A stretch of DNA of 6,207 bases from JBDSTZ01 sp039927975 (GTDB taxonomy: Bacteria > Pseudomonadota > Gammaproteobacteria > Burkholderiales > Burkholderiaceae_D). Below are positions 1 to 6,102 of this stretch, piece after piece. The position numbers were made by a program, and so were the translations under genes. The stretch lies in the NCBI GenBank assembly GCA_039927975.1, contig JBDSTZ010000027.1, positions 1-6,207 of the forward strand, given 5' to 3'. Position 1 is the stretch's first letter, and each line of letters begins with the position of its first letter. Under the pieces are notes generated by a model. It was not told where the DNA came from and ran no database searches. It saw only the letters and a list, made by a program, of their open reading frames with translations.

Positions 1-1
1 G

Positions 2-1135
2 CTGTTCCAGGGTAAATGGCAGGACGGCTTCATTCCGACCAATGGCGTGCCGGCGGCCGAACTGGCGGAACACAAGCGCTTCTTCGACGAAGTCGAGCGC
101 CTGCGCAAGCTGCGCGGCGCCGACGGCAAGCGCGTGTTCGTGTTCCCGACCGTGGAATCATCGAGCGACCCGATGTTCGACGCGCTCGATCGCATCACCC
201 TCAAACAATGGCTGGACCAGAACGGCTACCAATCGCCGACCTTGCACTGGTATCTGAATTACTGCTGCCGCGACGATTACGGTACGCGCTACGACAAGGT
301 CTCGGCCTGGGCCGGACTGCATTACTACTGCAGTCGCTGGGGGCAGGCGGCCAATGCCGGCAACGGCGCCTGGCTGACCTGGCCGGGCGGGATGGCGCCG
401 GTGGCCGAGGCGATGGCCAAGGCGTCGGGCATCGCGCGCCGCAGCGGCACGGCGGTCTCGGTCAGGAAGGTGGCGGGCGGAGTGGAGGCCCTGTGCTTTA
501 CGCTCGAAGGCGATGTCGCGCGCACTTACCTGGTCAAGGCGCGCAAGGCGATCTGCGCGATGCCCTTGTATGTGGCGGCGCGCGTGGTCGAATCGATCGG
601 CGACATGGGCTTCGATGCGAAGCGCCACACGCCGGCGTACGCGCCGTGGATTGTGGCGAACTTTCTGATGAAGGATTTTCCGGCCGAGCGGCCAGACTCG
701 CCGCTGGCGTGGGACAACGTGGTGTACCAGGAGCCGGGGCTGGGATACGTGGTGTCGACCCACCAGGACATTCGCGTGACGCCGCCGAAGCAGACCGTCT
801 TCAGCGCCTACGTCGCCCTCTCGGACCGCACGCCGGAGGCGGCGCGCAAATGGATGATGGCGGCCACGCCGGAGGAGCTGGTGGAGATGGCCAGCGTGGA
901 TCTCAAGAGCGCGTATGGCTGGAGGTTCGCGGCCTGCGTGGAGCGGGTGGACATCACGTTACGGGGCCATGCGATGGCGGCGCCGTTGCCCGGTTTTCGA
1001 AGCAATGAAGGCGCCAGGGCGCTGCGTGAAATGGACGGACCGATCCTGTTCGCACACGCCGATTTGTCGGGGTTTTCGGTGTTCGAGGAGGCGGCTTGGT
1101 GGGGCTGCCGCGCGGCCGTCAGAGCGGTTGTTTGA
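2..1135 (+). CDS. FAD-dependent amine-oxidase-like oxidoreductase, C-terminal part (5' end outside window)
   Basis: The frame is open from the left edge (first codon at 2-4) to a TGA at 1133-1135, giving 377 residues of a longer protein. The N-terminal dinucleotide-binding GxGxxG region must lie upstream. The C-terminus carries the most telling motif: GPILFAHADLSGFSVFEEAA followed by WWG, at about fragment residues 346-368. This is the place where flavin amine oxidases (PF01593 class) close the FAD site with a loop followed by a helix. A central block, GAWLTWPGGMAPVAEAMA (about 122-139), resembles the substrate-domain segment of phytoene-dehydrogenase/amine-oxidase-like proteins. The internal GTG at 47 is not a credible start because family-like sequence continues upstream of it. 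From family knowledge the protein should be an FAD-dependent oxidase or dehydrogenase. The substrate cannot be read from the fragment, and no neighbouring gene within the window indicates a pathway. Confidence 0.85.
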   Translation: MFQGKWQDGFIPTNGVPAAELAEHKRFFDEVERLRKLRGADGKRVFVFPTVESSSDPMFDALDRITLKQWLDQNGYQSPTLHWYLNYCCRDDYGTRYDKVSAWAGLHYYCSRWGQAANAGNGAWLTWPGGMAPVAEAMAKASGIARRSGTAVSVRKVAGGVEALCFTLEGDVARTYLVKARKAICAMPLYVAARVVESIGDMGFDAKRHTPAYAPWIVANFLMKDFPAERPDSPLAWDNVVYQEPGLGYVVSTHQDIRVTPPKQTVFSAYVALSDRTPEAARKWMMAATPEELVEMASVDLKSAYGWRFAACVERVDITLRGHAMAAPLPGFRSNEGARALREMDGPILFAHADLSGFSVFEEAAWWGCRAAVRAVV

Positions 1136-1453
1136 ACGGGCGAATGCCGATATCCCGTTTTCGGGAGTTACCGTCGCCGTCATTTGAGTCGCTGTCTAGC
1201 TAGGAATGCGCGCCGGCGCGTGCGTGGCCATGATGCGGGCTAAGAAAAAGCAGCGCAACGTTGTCGGTTCTAGGCGAAGAAACGCAGCGTTATCGCCTCG
1301 CTGATCAAGCGCCCGTGGTGCGCCTGGCGAACTCCGACTGACTTTTCCGAAGAGCGCAATCGTGGCTATTGGCCAAGTTCGCTTCGGCATGCTGGCGCCG
1401 CAGAGCCGCCTGGTCGAAAAGATCACGGCGCAGGCGGTACCTCGCCTGGATGG
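1136..1453. other. gene-poor interval with possible decayed coding sequence
   Basis: No convincing gene lies in these 318 bases. A short hairpin, TCCCG-TTTT-CGGGA at 1153-1166, follows the oxidoreductase stop but has no T tract, so it is at best a weak terminator. A 12-bp perfect GC palindrome sits at 1209-1220. A plus-strand frame stays open from about 1305 to a stop at 1515-1517 and reads like protein in places (for example VRFGMLAPQSRLVEKI), but it has no plausible start and its end is antisense to the 88-residue gene. A minus-strand open frame at 1196-1426 looks compositionally random. The interval may contain a gene remnant. Confidence 0.5.
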
Positions 1454-1720
1454 TCAGAACGAGATGGGGCCGAAGTTCCCGATGACGTGGATGGTCTCCC
1501 CCTCGCCGCAGGCGTAAAGATGAGGTACGCCGTTGATTGTCACGCTGGCGGCAAAGTGCTTGCCGTATCCCACCGCCGGATCACCGAAGGTATTGTTATT
1601 GATAGGGACGTTAGCGTTGGCCTGGATGGCGGCGGCCAGCTTTTGGGTCACATCTTCGGCGCGGGCGCCATTGCTGGTCTGGGCGCCATAGACGGCGAAA
1701 TTCACAGTGATATCGGACAT
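1454..1720 (-). CDS. small DUF3395-like protein, 88 aa
   Basis: The 88-residue protein begins MSDITVNFAVYGAQ. The ATG at 1720 was chosen because AAAAAGG lies about 8 bases upstream and because the domain starts at once. The visible pattern is A-V-Y-G-A (9-13), D-V-T (23-25), an N-rich stretch (about 40-43), then FGDPAVGYGKHF (45-56) and a beta-like tail with G-E-G-E-T. The order YG, DVT, FGDPxxGxxK resembles, from memory, DUF3395, known from the C-terminus of DNAJC11-type proteins and from small stand-alone bacterial proteins. That assignment is an inference and needs a profile search. No function is known. The frame is open upstream to 1816, but those residues look non-native. A signal-peptide ORF in another frame overlaps the start by 19 bases, so the mature product could be exported if the two are expressed as one polypeptide. 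Confidence 0.75.
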   Translation of the reverse strand: MSDITVNFAVYGAQTSNGARAEDVTQKLAAAIQANANVPINNNTFGDPAVGYGKHFAASVTINGVPHLYACGEGETIHVIGNFGPISF

Positions 1721-1833
1721 GAAGGGACCTTTTTCGAGGGGGGAACAGCCGCTTTTGCGAAAAGCACTGACAGTGCGGAAGATGCCAGTGCAGGGGCAAC
1801 CAGGACGAGTCTGCATGTGATCTGGTTTTTCAT
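1702..1833 (-). CDS. 43-codon signal-peptide ORF overlapping the start of the 88-aa gene
   Basis: This ORF starts with ATG at 1833 and stops with TGA at 1702-1704. A good Shine-Dalgarno GGAGA (1846-1842 on the minus strand) lies 8 bases upstream. The product begins MKNQITCRLVLVAPALASSA, followed by LSVLFAKAAVPPSKK. This is a basic n-region, a hydrophobic core at about 9-25 and a small-residue A-K-A site near 26-28: a clear Sec signal peptide with almost no mature part. The last 19 bases overlap the start of the 88-residue gene. A -1 shift at the run of six C (plus-strand G 1738-1743) would join the first 32 residues to L-E-K-G-P-F and then the 88-residue protein, giving about 126 aa. It may therefore be the true 5' end of a secreted protein broken by a one-base deletion or sequencing error, a programmed frameshift, or a separate coupled small ORF. 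Confidence 0.5.
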   Translation of the reverse strand: MKNQITCRLVLVAPALASSALSVLFAKAAVPPSKKVPSCPISL

Positions 1834-2015
1834 GACTACCGTCTCCAGAGTCACAGCAGCGCTCAGCTTAGCAAGCCCGCTATGGCGGGGGCTGACAGAT
1901 TCTGACGGTCAGTTGGCGGCACGATGCGGGGCCGGAATGCAGATCATGGCTTGCGTCGCATGGCGCGCAGGGTGAGGCGAATGGCAGGCGAGGGCAGCGA
2001 CAGGCATGCTGTCGG

Positions 2016-2044
2016 CCCCGGTCCGGCAGCTGCCGGCAGCGGGG
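2016..2044 (-). terminator. GC-rich hairpin downstream of the antiporter gene
   Basis: CCCCG (2016-2020) can pair with CGGGG (2040-2044) around a perfect 14-bp palindrome, CCGGCAGCTGCCGG (2023-2036). The structure lies 26 bases past the antiporter stop codon, where a transcript end is expected. No T tract follows on the minus strand, so it is not a canonical intrinsic terminator. It could be a stem that stabilises the 3' end, or a palindromic protein-binding site. Confidence 0.3.
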
Positions 2045-2069
2045 AATGAAGCCAGACTCGAGCTACACA

Positions 2070-3860
2070 TTATTCGGGCTTGATCGCTTTTAGCGCGAAG
2101 ATAAACAGATCGCGTTCATCGTCAATGATGCGGTCGACCTCGCGCTCTTCGAGTCCGAGTTCCTGCAGTACAAAGGCCGACAACTGCAAGCTCGCCTCCA
2201 GCGTTTCGGGCACTACGATGGTGGCGCCGGCGCGCTTGAGCGAACGCGCATGCTTCTCGTCGCGCGAGCGCGCGAACAGCGGAATCTCAGGGAAGTCGCG
2301 GCGGATGCCGCGCACCGCCTGCAGGGCCGACGCCGGATGATCCATGGTCAGCACGATGGCCGGCGCCTCTTGCGCATGCACGCGGTGCAGCAGTTCGGCG
2401 CGCGAGGCATTGCCGAAGTAGACTGGATAGCCCTGGTCGCGCATCAGGGACACCAGGCGCGCGTCGTTTTCAAAAGCGACGTAGGGGATGTTCTGCGCCG
2501 CCAGCAGCTTTGCGAGCATCTGTCCCACGCGGCCGAAGCCGGCGATGATGATGTGCCCGCGCGCCGCCGCCAGCGCGCTGTCGTCCTTTAGCGCGGCCTG
2601 CTGATCGAGCCGCAGTTCCCAGCGGTCGCCAAAGGCGCGGCCTGCCTTGGCCATGAGTGGCGTGACGAACAGGCTCAGACCGACAGCGAGCATCACCAGC
2701 TGGCCAAGCTGCGGTTCGATCAGCTTGCCGTGGATGGCGACGCCGATGACGATGAAGGCGAATTCGCCGCCTTGCCCAAGCAGCAGGCCGCCTTCGACCG
2801 CGCGGCCCCAATTCAGTCCGCCGAACCGGAACACGATCGCGATGACGGCCGCTTTTACCGCAATGAGACCCAGCACGGCCACCGTGAGCCACAGCGGCGC
2901 GGCGAGCGCCACGCGCGTGTCCATGCCCATACCGACGGTCATGAAGAACAGTCCCATCAACAGTCCCTTGAACGGCTCGATCATCAATTCGACTTCGTGC
3001 TTGAATTCCGTTTCGGCCAGCAGCAGGCCTGCGATCAGCGCGCCCAGCGCCATCGACAGGCCGGCGGCGGCGGCCAGTCCGGCCACGCCCATGGTGGTGA
3101 GCAGGATCAGCGCCATGAAGACGTCGGGCTGGTGCTGGCGCGCGAAGGTGCGGAACATCGGTTGCACCACGCGCGTGCCGACCAGGTAGATGACGGCGAT
3201 CGCACCGCCCGCCTTGGCCAGCGTGAGCAGTACCAGCGAGAGCACGTCGGCGCTGCCGCCGGCGCCGCGCGCCATCACGTCGATCAGGATCAGCAGCGGC
3301 ACGACGGCCAGGTCTTGCAGCATCAGCACCGAAAAGCTGGCCTGGCCCATGCGGGTGGCGGTGCTGTGCTGTTCGCTCAGCAGCTGCATGACGACGGCTG
3401 TTGACGAGAGCGAGAGCACCAGGCCGAGGATAACGGCGGTATCGACGCGGACCCCGGTGCCAAGCGCGATGGCGCCGATGATGGCGGCGGTGGCGACCAC
3501 TTGCACGCTGCCGGCGCCGAACACCCAGACGCGCAGCGACCACAGACGGGCGGCCGACAGTTCGAGCCCGATCATGAACATCAGGAACAGCACACCCAGT
3601 TCCGCCAGCAGGTCGATCCCTTCGGCGCGCGGGAAGGTGAGGTAGGACAGCGCGGGCACCTGGTCGGCCATCAGTCCCAGCCCGAATGGGCCGAGCAGGG
3701 CGCCGACGGCGAGGAAGCCCAGCACCTGATTGATGCGCAGGCGCTGGAGCAGCGGGATCAGGATGCCGGCCAGCGCGAGGAACAGCAGGATTTCGCGAAG
3801 GAAGGGGAAGGCGTGTTGCTCTTGCACGGTGGCGGCCGGGGCGAGTGGGGACGATTGCAT
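2070..3860 (-). CDS. KefB/KefC-type monovalent cation:proton antiporter (CPA2) with RCK domain
   Basis: From the ATG at 3860 the protein has 596 residues, close to the roughly 600 of E. coli KefB/KefC. After a short N-terminus, an Na+/H+-exchanger-type membrane domain of about 12 helices runs from about 22 to 410. It shows LFLMFMIGLEL (91-101), LSLSSTAVVMQLL (149-161), the CPA2 Q-D pair (182-183), IEPFKGLLMGLFFMTVGMGM (294-313) and LLLGQGGEFAFI (359-370). A TrkA-N/RCK domain (about 435-552) follows, with the Rossmann motif GFGRVG at 441-446. By family knowledge it exchanges K+ (or Na+) for H+ across the inner membrane under control of the nucleotide-binding domain. Kef proteins are gated by glutathione adducts; that is not demonstrable here. 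The loop HEVELMIEP (288-296) aligns with the KefC regulatory loop HALESDIEP but has Met where KefC has Asp264. No Shine-Dalgarno precedes this ATG or an in-frame GTG at 3890, so the start is uncertain. No KefF/KefG-like partner gene is in the window. Confidence 0.93.
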   Translation of the reverse strand: MQSSPLAPAATVQEQHAFPFLREILLFLALAGILIPLLQRLRINQVLGFLAVGALLGPFGLGLMADQVPALSYLTFPRAEGIDLLAELGVLFLMFMIGLELSAARLWSLRVWVFGAGSVQVVATAAIIGAIALGTGVRVDTAVILGLVLSLSSTAVVMQLLSEQHSTATRMGQASFSVLMLQDLAVVPLLILIDVMARGAGGSADVLSLVLLTLAKAGGAIAVIYLVGTRVVQPMFRTFARQHQPDVFMALILLTTMGVAGLAAAAGLSMALGALIAGLLLAETEFKHEVELMIEPFKGLLMGLFFMTVGMGMDTRVALAAPLWLTVAVLGLIAVKAAVIAIVFRFGGLNWGRAVEGGLLLGQGGEFAFIVIGVAIHGKLIEPQLGQLVMLAVGLSLFVTPLMAKAGRAFGDRWELRLDQQAALKDDSALAAARGHIIIAGFGRVGQMLAKLLAAQNIPYVAFENDARLVSLMRDQGYPVYFGNASRAELLHRVHAQEAPAIVLTMDHPASALQAVRGIRRDFPEIPLFARSRDEKHARSLKRAGATIVVPETLEASLQLSAFVLQELGLEEREVDRIIDDERDLFIFALKAIKPE

Positions 3861-3966
3861 TTTATAACGCGGACCAGGACCGGTATCCACGGACGGTGAT
3901 TGCCGGATGGGTTAAAGTGGGTTGACGTTTGCTTTCAGCACCAGCAACAGATAAGGCAGGTTATTG

Positions 3967-4503
3967 ATGAACGACGCGAGACGCGGGTTTCGGTCCAAGG
4001 GTGGACGCATAATGAAGGTCAATCATGCAGGTGAGCATGGGGCCGTTAGCATCTACACCGGCCAGATTCTGATCGCGAAATTCACCAACAAGCGCCTCGC
4101 CGACGAGCTGGCCCTGTTCAAAGCACATGAGCAAATACACCGTGCCATCTTTGCCGGTGAGCTTGAGCGTCGCGGTCTTAGCCGCTGCAGAAGCTACTGG
4201 CTCTGCGCAGCCGGCGGATTTTCGCTTGGGATACTTACCGGCTTGCTTGGTCAGCAGGCGATCGCTGCCACGACGGTAGCGGTGGAAAGGGTGGTACTCC
4301 GACACTTGGGCGAGCAATTGGACACCCTCGGCGATGCCGATGCGCGTGCGAGTGCGGCAATTTCAGCAATTCTCGCGGAAGAACAGGAGCATCACGATGG
4401 GTCGTTTGCGCGAATTCGTCCCGAAAACATTTTCACGAGAATGCTTGGGGCCTTGGTGTCTTCCGCCACTGAATCAGTGATCTGGATCGGCATGCGAGTT
4501 TAA
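3967..4503 (+). CDS. coq7: Coq7-family demethoxyubiquinone hydroxylase (short form)
   Basis: The 178-residue protein has the complete di-iron carboxylate signature of the Coq7 family: E23 in VNHAGEHGAVSIY (18-30), E55 and H58 in HEQIH, E107 in TTVAVE, and E139 with H142 in EEQEHHD. The segment GFSLGILTGLLGQQAIAATT (84-103) is the family's hydrophobic helical region thought to bind the membrane. The known reaction is hydroxylation of demethoxyubiquinol to demethylubiquinol, a late step of ubiquinone synthesis. The ATG at 3967 is preferred: AAGG (3953-3956) and AGG (3958-3960) precede it, and KGGRIMKVNHAGE fits the family alignment. A downstream ATG at 4012 with AAGGGTGGA upstream would still keep all ligands (163 aa). 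It lacks the longer N-terminus that I associate with betaproteobacterial Coq7, so it may be a second or transferred copy. It is divergent from the antiporter gene; a TTGACG at 3922 has no convincing -10 partner. Confidence 0.9.
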   Translation: MNDARRGFRSKGGRIMKVNHAGEHGAVSIYTGQILIAKFTNKRLADELALFKAHEQIHRAIFAGELERRGLSRCRSYWLCAAGGFSLGILTGLLGQQAIAATTVAVERVVLRHLGEQLDTLGDADARASAAISAILAEEQEHHDGSFARIRPENIFTRMLGALVSSATESVIWIGMRV

Positions 4504-4679
4504 ATTCTGGCGGGAACAAGTTTACATCTTCAATTCCAAGATGAAGTATCGATCGACACATTGAAACCGCACTAGCTGTTCTTCTCCACCTTTGGATTGC
4601 TGCGTCGCTTGGTGATTTTCTCGGTGTGATCGGCGTTCGAGTACACTTGGGTGAAAGATAACACTGGGAGCGATCGACC

Positions 4680-5138
4680 TTGTTCAGACCACGCCGCCTT
4701 GTCCGCATTTTTGCAGCTGCACTAGCGTTCGTGTGTGGTGCACTGTTTATCCTCGCGACCCTGAGCGCGACCGAGCTGCGGCATCTCCTTGAACATGACC
4801 TTGATGGAGTCGACGCCAGTGACGGAATCAGCGGCCACGAGGCCGAGCAAATTGCTCAAGCTTATTTTTCAGGATTCGTGAGCGGCTGTGGGGGGATTGA
4901 CCAGGCGGCACTCGTCAATGATGAATGGCTCGTGCCTGCTTCGTTCGGTTTCGCCGGAAGACCGATGGCGCCGATCCGCATTAGCGCGAAAAACGGGGCG
5001 GTCAGTCAGTTGGGCGGACCTTCATTTCGCAGTTACCGCAGCTTCCGGTCGATCTTGTTGTGGGGAATACCGATCAAGCAACTCGAAGATCGCGTCCATG
5101 ATTACTATCTCGACAAATGGGCAGTTTCCGAGGAGTAG
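4680..5138 (+). CDS. membrane-anchored protein of unknown function, 152 aa
   Basis: I do not recognise this protein with certainty. The TTG start at 4680 is supported by GGGAG at 4666-4670, nine bases upstream, and by the basic N-terminus MFRPRRLVRI that precedes a hydrophobic segment (about 9-28). That is a signal anchor or uncleaved signal peptide, so the rest should lie in the periplasm. The region 52-115 begins with a helix (GHEAEQIAQAYF), then has DEWLVPASF, APIRISAKNGAVSQLGG and aromatic residues. A helix followed by W-x-V strands and an I-x-x-K-x-G-x-V strand recalls NTF2-fold immunity proteins (PF15631-like) or PepSY-type domains; this is only a pattern impression. No toxin gene adjoins it. 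It is the first of three tandem plus-strand genes, with a 73-base gap to the next. Confidence 0.65.
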   Translation: MFRPRRLVRIFAAALAFVCGALFILATLSATELRHLLEHDLDGVDASDGISGHEAEQIAQAYFSGFVSGCGGIDQAALVNDEWLVPASFGFAGRPMAPIRISAKNGAVSQLGGPSFRSYRSFRSILLWGIPIKQLEDRVHDYYLDKWAVSEE

Positions 5139-5211
5139 CGGCTTTGCTTGTGGATTTTTCCCTAGCCGGTAAATCAGCCTGACCACCATTATCCTCCGAG
5201 GAAAAGAAGCT

Positions 5212-5670
5212 ATGTTGCTATGCAAGCCAAAGTCATTTTTTTCGAGTGATTACGTACTGGAGGGCGATGGCCGTCGCGCGGACCTGACATTTCGTTGGAC
5301 CAGCGAGCAGGGAACGATCATCGTCGATCGCACGGTATTCGAGGTCCGCAAGCACGGCATCATGAACCCCGAATGGACGCTGGAAGGCGCCGGCCATCAG
5401 CTTGCAACGGCGGTCAAGCCCTCAGCCTTTACACGCACCTTTGACATTCGCAGCGATAGCACATCGATGGTCCTGCGCGCCGCCGCGCCAATGAGCAGGC
5501 GCTTCGAAATCGATCAAGCGGGCGCGCTGTTGGCAACGATCGCGCCCAAGAATCTTTTCAGCCGCCAAGCCGTGATCGATACGCGAGAGGGCAAGCTGGA
5601 TTTTCCCACGATGTGCTTCGCGCTCTGGCTGACCGCGCTGACCTGGCGGCGCGAAGCGCAAAGCGGTTAG
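5212..5670 (+). CDS. beta-rich protein of unknown function with hydrophobic C-terminus, 152 aa
   Basis: The ATG at 5212 is preceded by a strong ribosome binding site, GAGGAAAAG at 5198-5206. The protein has repeated beta-hairpin units: TVFEVRKHG (41-49), WTLEGAGHQLATAVKP (55-70), TRTFDIRSDS (74-83), RRFEIDQAGALLATI (96-110) and LFSRQAVID (115-123). It ends in a hydrophobic, tryptophan-containing segment, FPTMCFALWLTALTWRR (131-147). The alternation of F-x-I or W-x-L with G-x-x-x-A-x-x-x-P resembles LURP-one/tubby-like beta-barrels that end in a membrane-associated helix. I infer that fold without profile support. No catalytic motif is visible and there is no signal peptide. The next gene starts 26 bases after its stop, which suggests one transcript. 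Confidence 0.75.
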   Translation: MLLCKPKSFFSSDYVLEGDGRRADLTFRWTSEQGTIIVDRTVFEVRKHGIMNPEWTLEGAGHQLATAVKPSAFTRTFDIRSDSTSMVLRAAAPMSRRFEIDQAGALLATIAPKNLFSRQAVIDTREGKLDFPTMCFALWLTALTWRREAQSG

Positions 5671-5696
5671 CGATTAGTGGACGGTATTACACGGCA

Positions 5697-6068
5697 ATGA
5701 AATATAGATCGATACGCGCAATGGCGCACAACTGGACCCACTCGTTTATGAGTGGACTGAACTGCGTGGATGGCGAAATGGTGGCCGAGTACATCTTTGC
5801 GTTGGCGCGTGCGCGGCGGGGCGGAAAGGTATCGATCAACTGGATGCTGGCCGAGTGCGACGACGAAGAATTCGGTGCCCCCGTAAGAGACAGGATAGCC
5901 GCCTATCGTGCCTCGCTTGGAGAACATCTTAAACGTCATGAGATTGATCTTGCTGCGCTTATTGAATTTCGCACGGAGGTCTACGTCGCGGAAACGGGCC
6001 GAATGTACGTGAGGGCCTTGGTGATTGATGACAGGGAGCGGGAGCATATTGCATTTGTATGGTCTTGA
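5697..6068 (+). CDS. hypothetical soluble protein, 123 aa
   Basis: The product begins MKYRSIRAMAHNWTHSFMSG, a motif-like N-terminus that looks native. The upstream extension to 5613 in the same frame overlaps the preceding gene and looks like read-through sequence, so ATG 5697 is preferred. The ribosome binding site is poor (GTGGACGG about 12 bases upstream), consistent with coupling to the gene that ends 26 bases earlier. A second candidate start is the ATG at 5721. The composition is soluble alpha/beta, with an acidic patch CDDEEFG (54-60), charged helices around 62-95 and a C-terminal strand YVRALVIDD (104-112). There is no signal peptide or membrane segment. I recognise no family with a known function. 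The gene ends with TGA at 6066-6068, about 35 bases before the likely end of the insertion sequence, so it appears intact. Confidence 0.65.
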   Translation: MKYRSIRAMAHNWTHSFMSGLNCVDGEMVAEYIFALARARRGGKVSINWMLAECDDEEFGAPVRDRIAAYRASLGEHLKRHEIDLAALIEFRTEVYVAETGRMYVRALVIDDREREHIAFVWS

Positions 6069-6102
6069 AATCAATGCGGCCCAATCGCACGAGTGCCGGC
6101 CG

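Noticed and set aside
16..1008. 330-codon plus-strand open frame overlapping the oxidoreductase
   Set aside because: Arg/Gly-rich shadow frame; the frame ending at 1135 carries the flavoprotein motifs.
1267..1341. Translation containing LADQAPVVRLANS, reminiscent of the APVVRLVN motif of GspE/PilB ATPases
   Set aside because: Too short, ends in a stop, and no ATPase motifs (Walker A/B) follow in any frame; probably chance.
1487..1975. 162-codon plus-strand open frame
   Set aside because: Antisense to the 88-aa protein and the signal-peptide ORF, with no recognisable motif and no good ribosome binding site.
2470..3543. Long minus-strand open frame (357 codons) within the antiporter gene, and several plus-strand ones
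   Set aside because: They are Arg/His/Ala-rich out-of-frame translations of a clearly conserved membrane protein; high GC keeps shadow frames open.
3922..3954. TTGACG as a -35 box for coq7
   Set aside because: No acceptable -10 hexamer at 16-18 bases; the best candidates match poorly.
4525..4543. CATCTT...AAGATG hairpin after coq7 as a terminator
   Set aside because: AT-rich 6-bp stem without a T tract; too weak to call.
4433..4708. 91-codon minus-strand open frame
   Set aside because: Overlaps the coq7 end and the start of the next gene antisense; low-complexity Arg/Ser composition without motifs.
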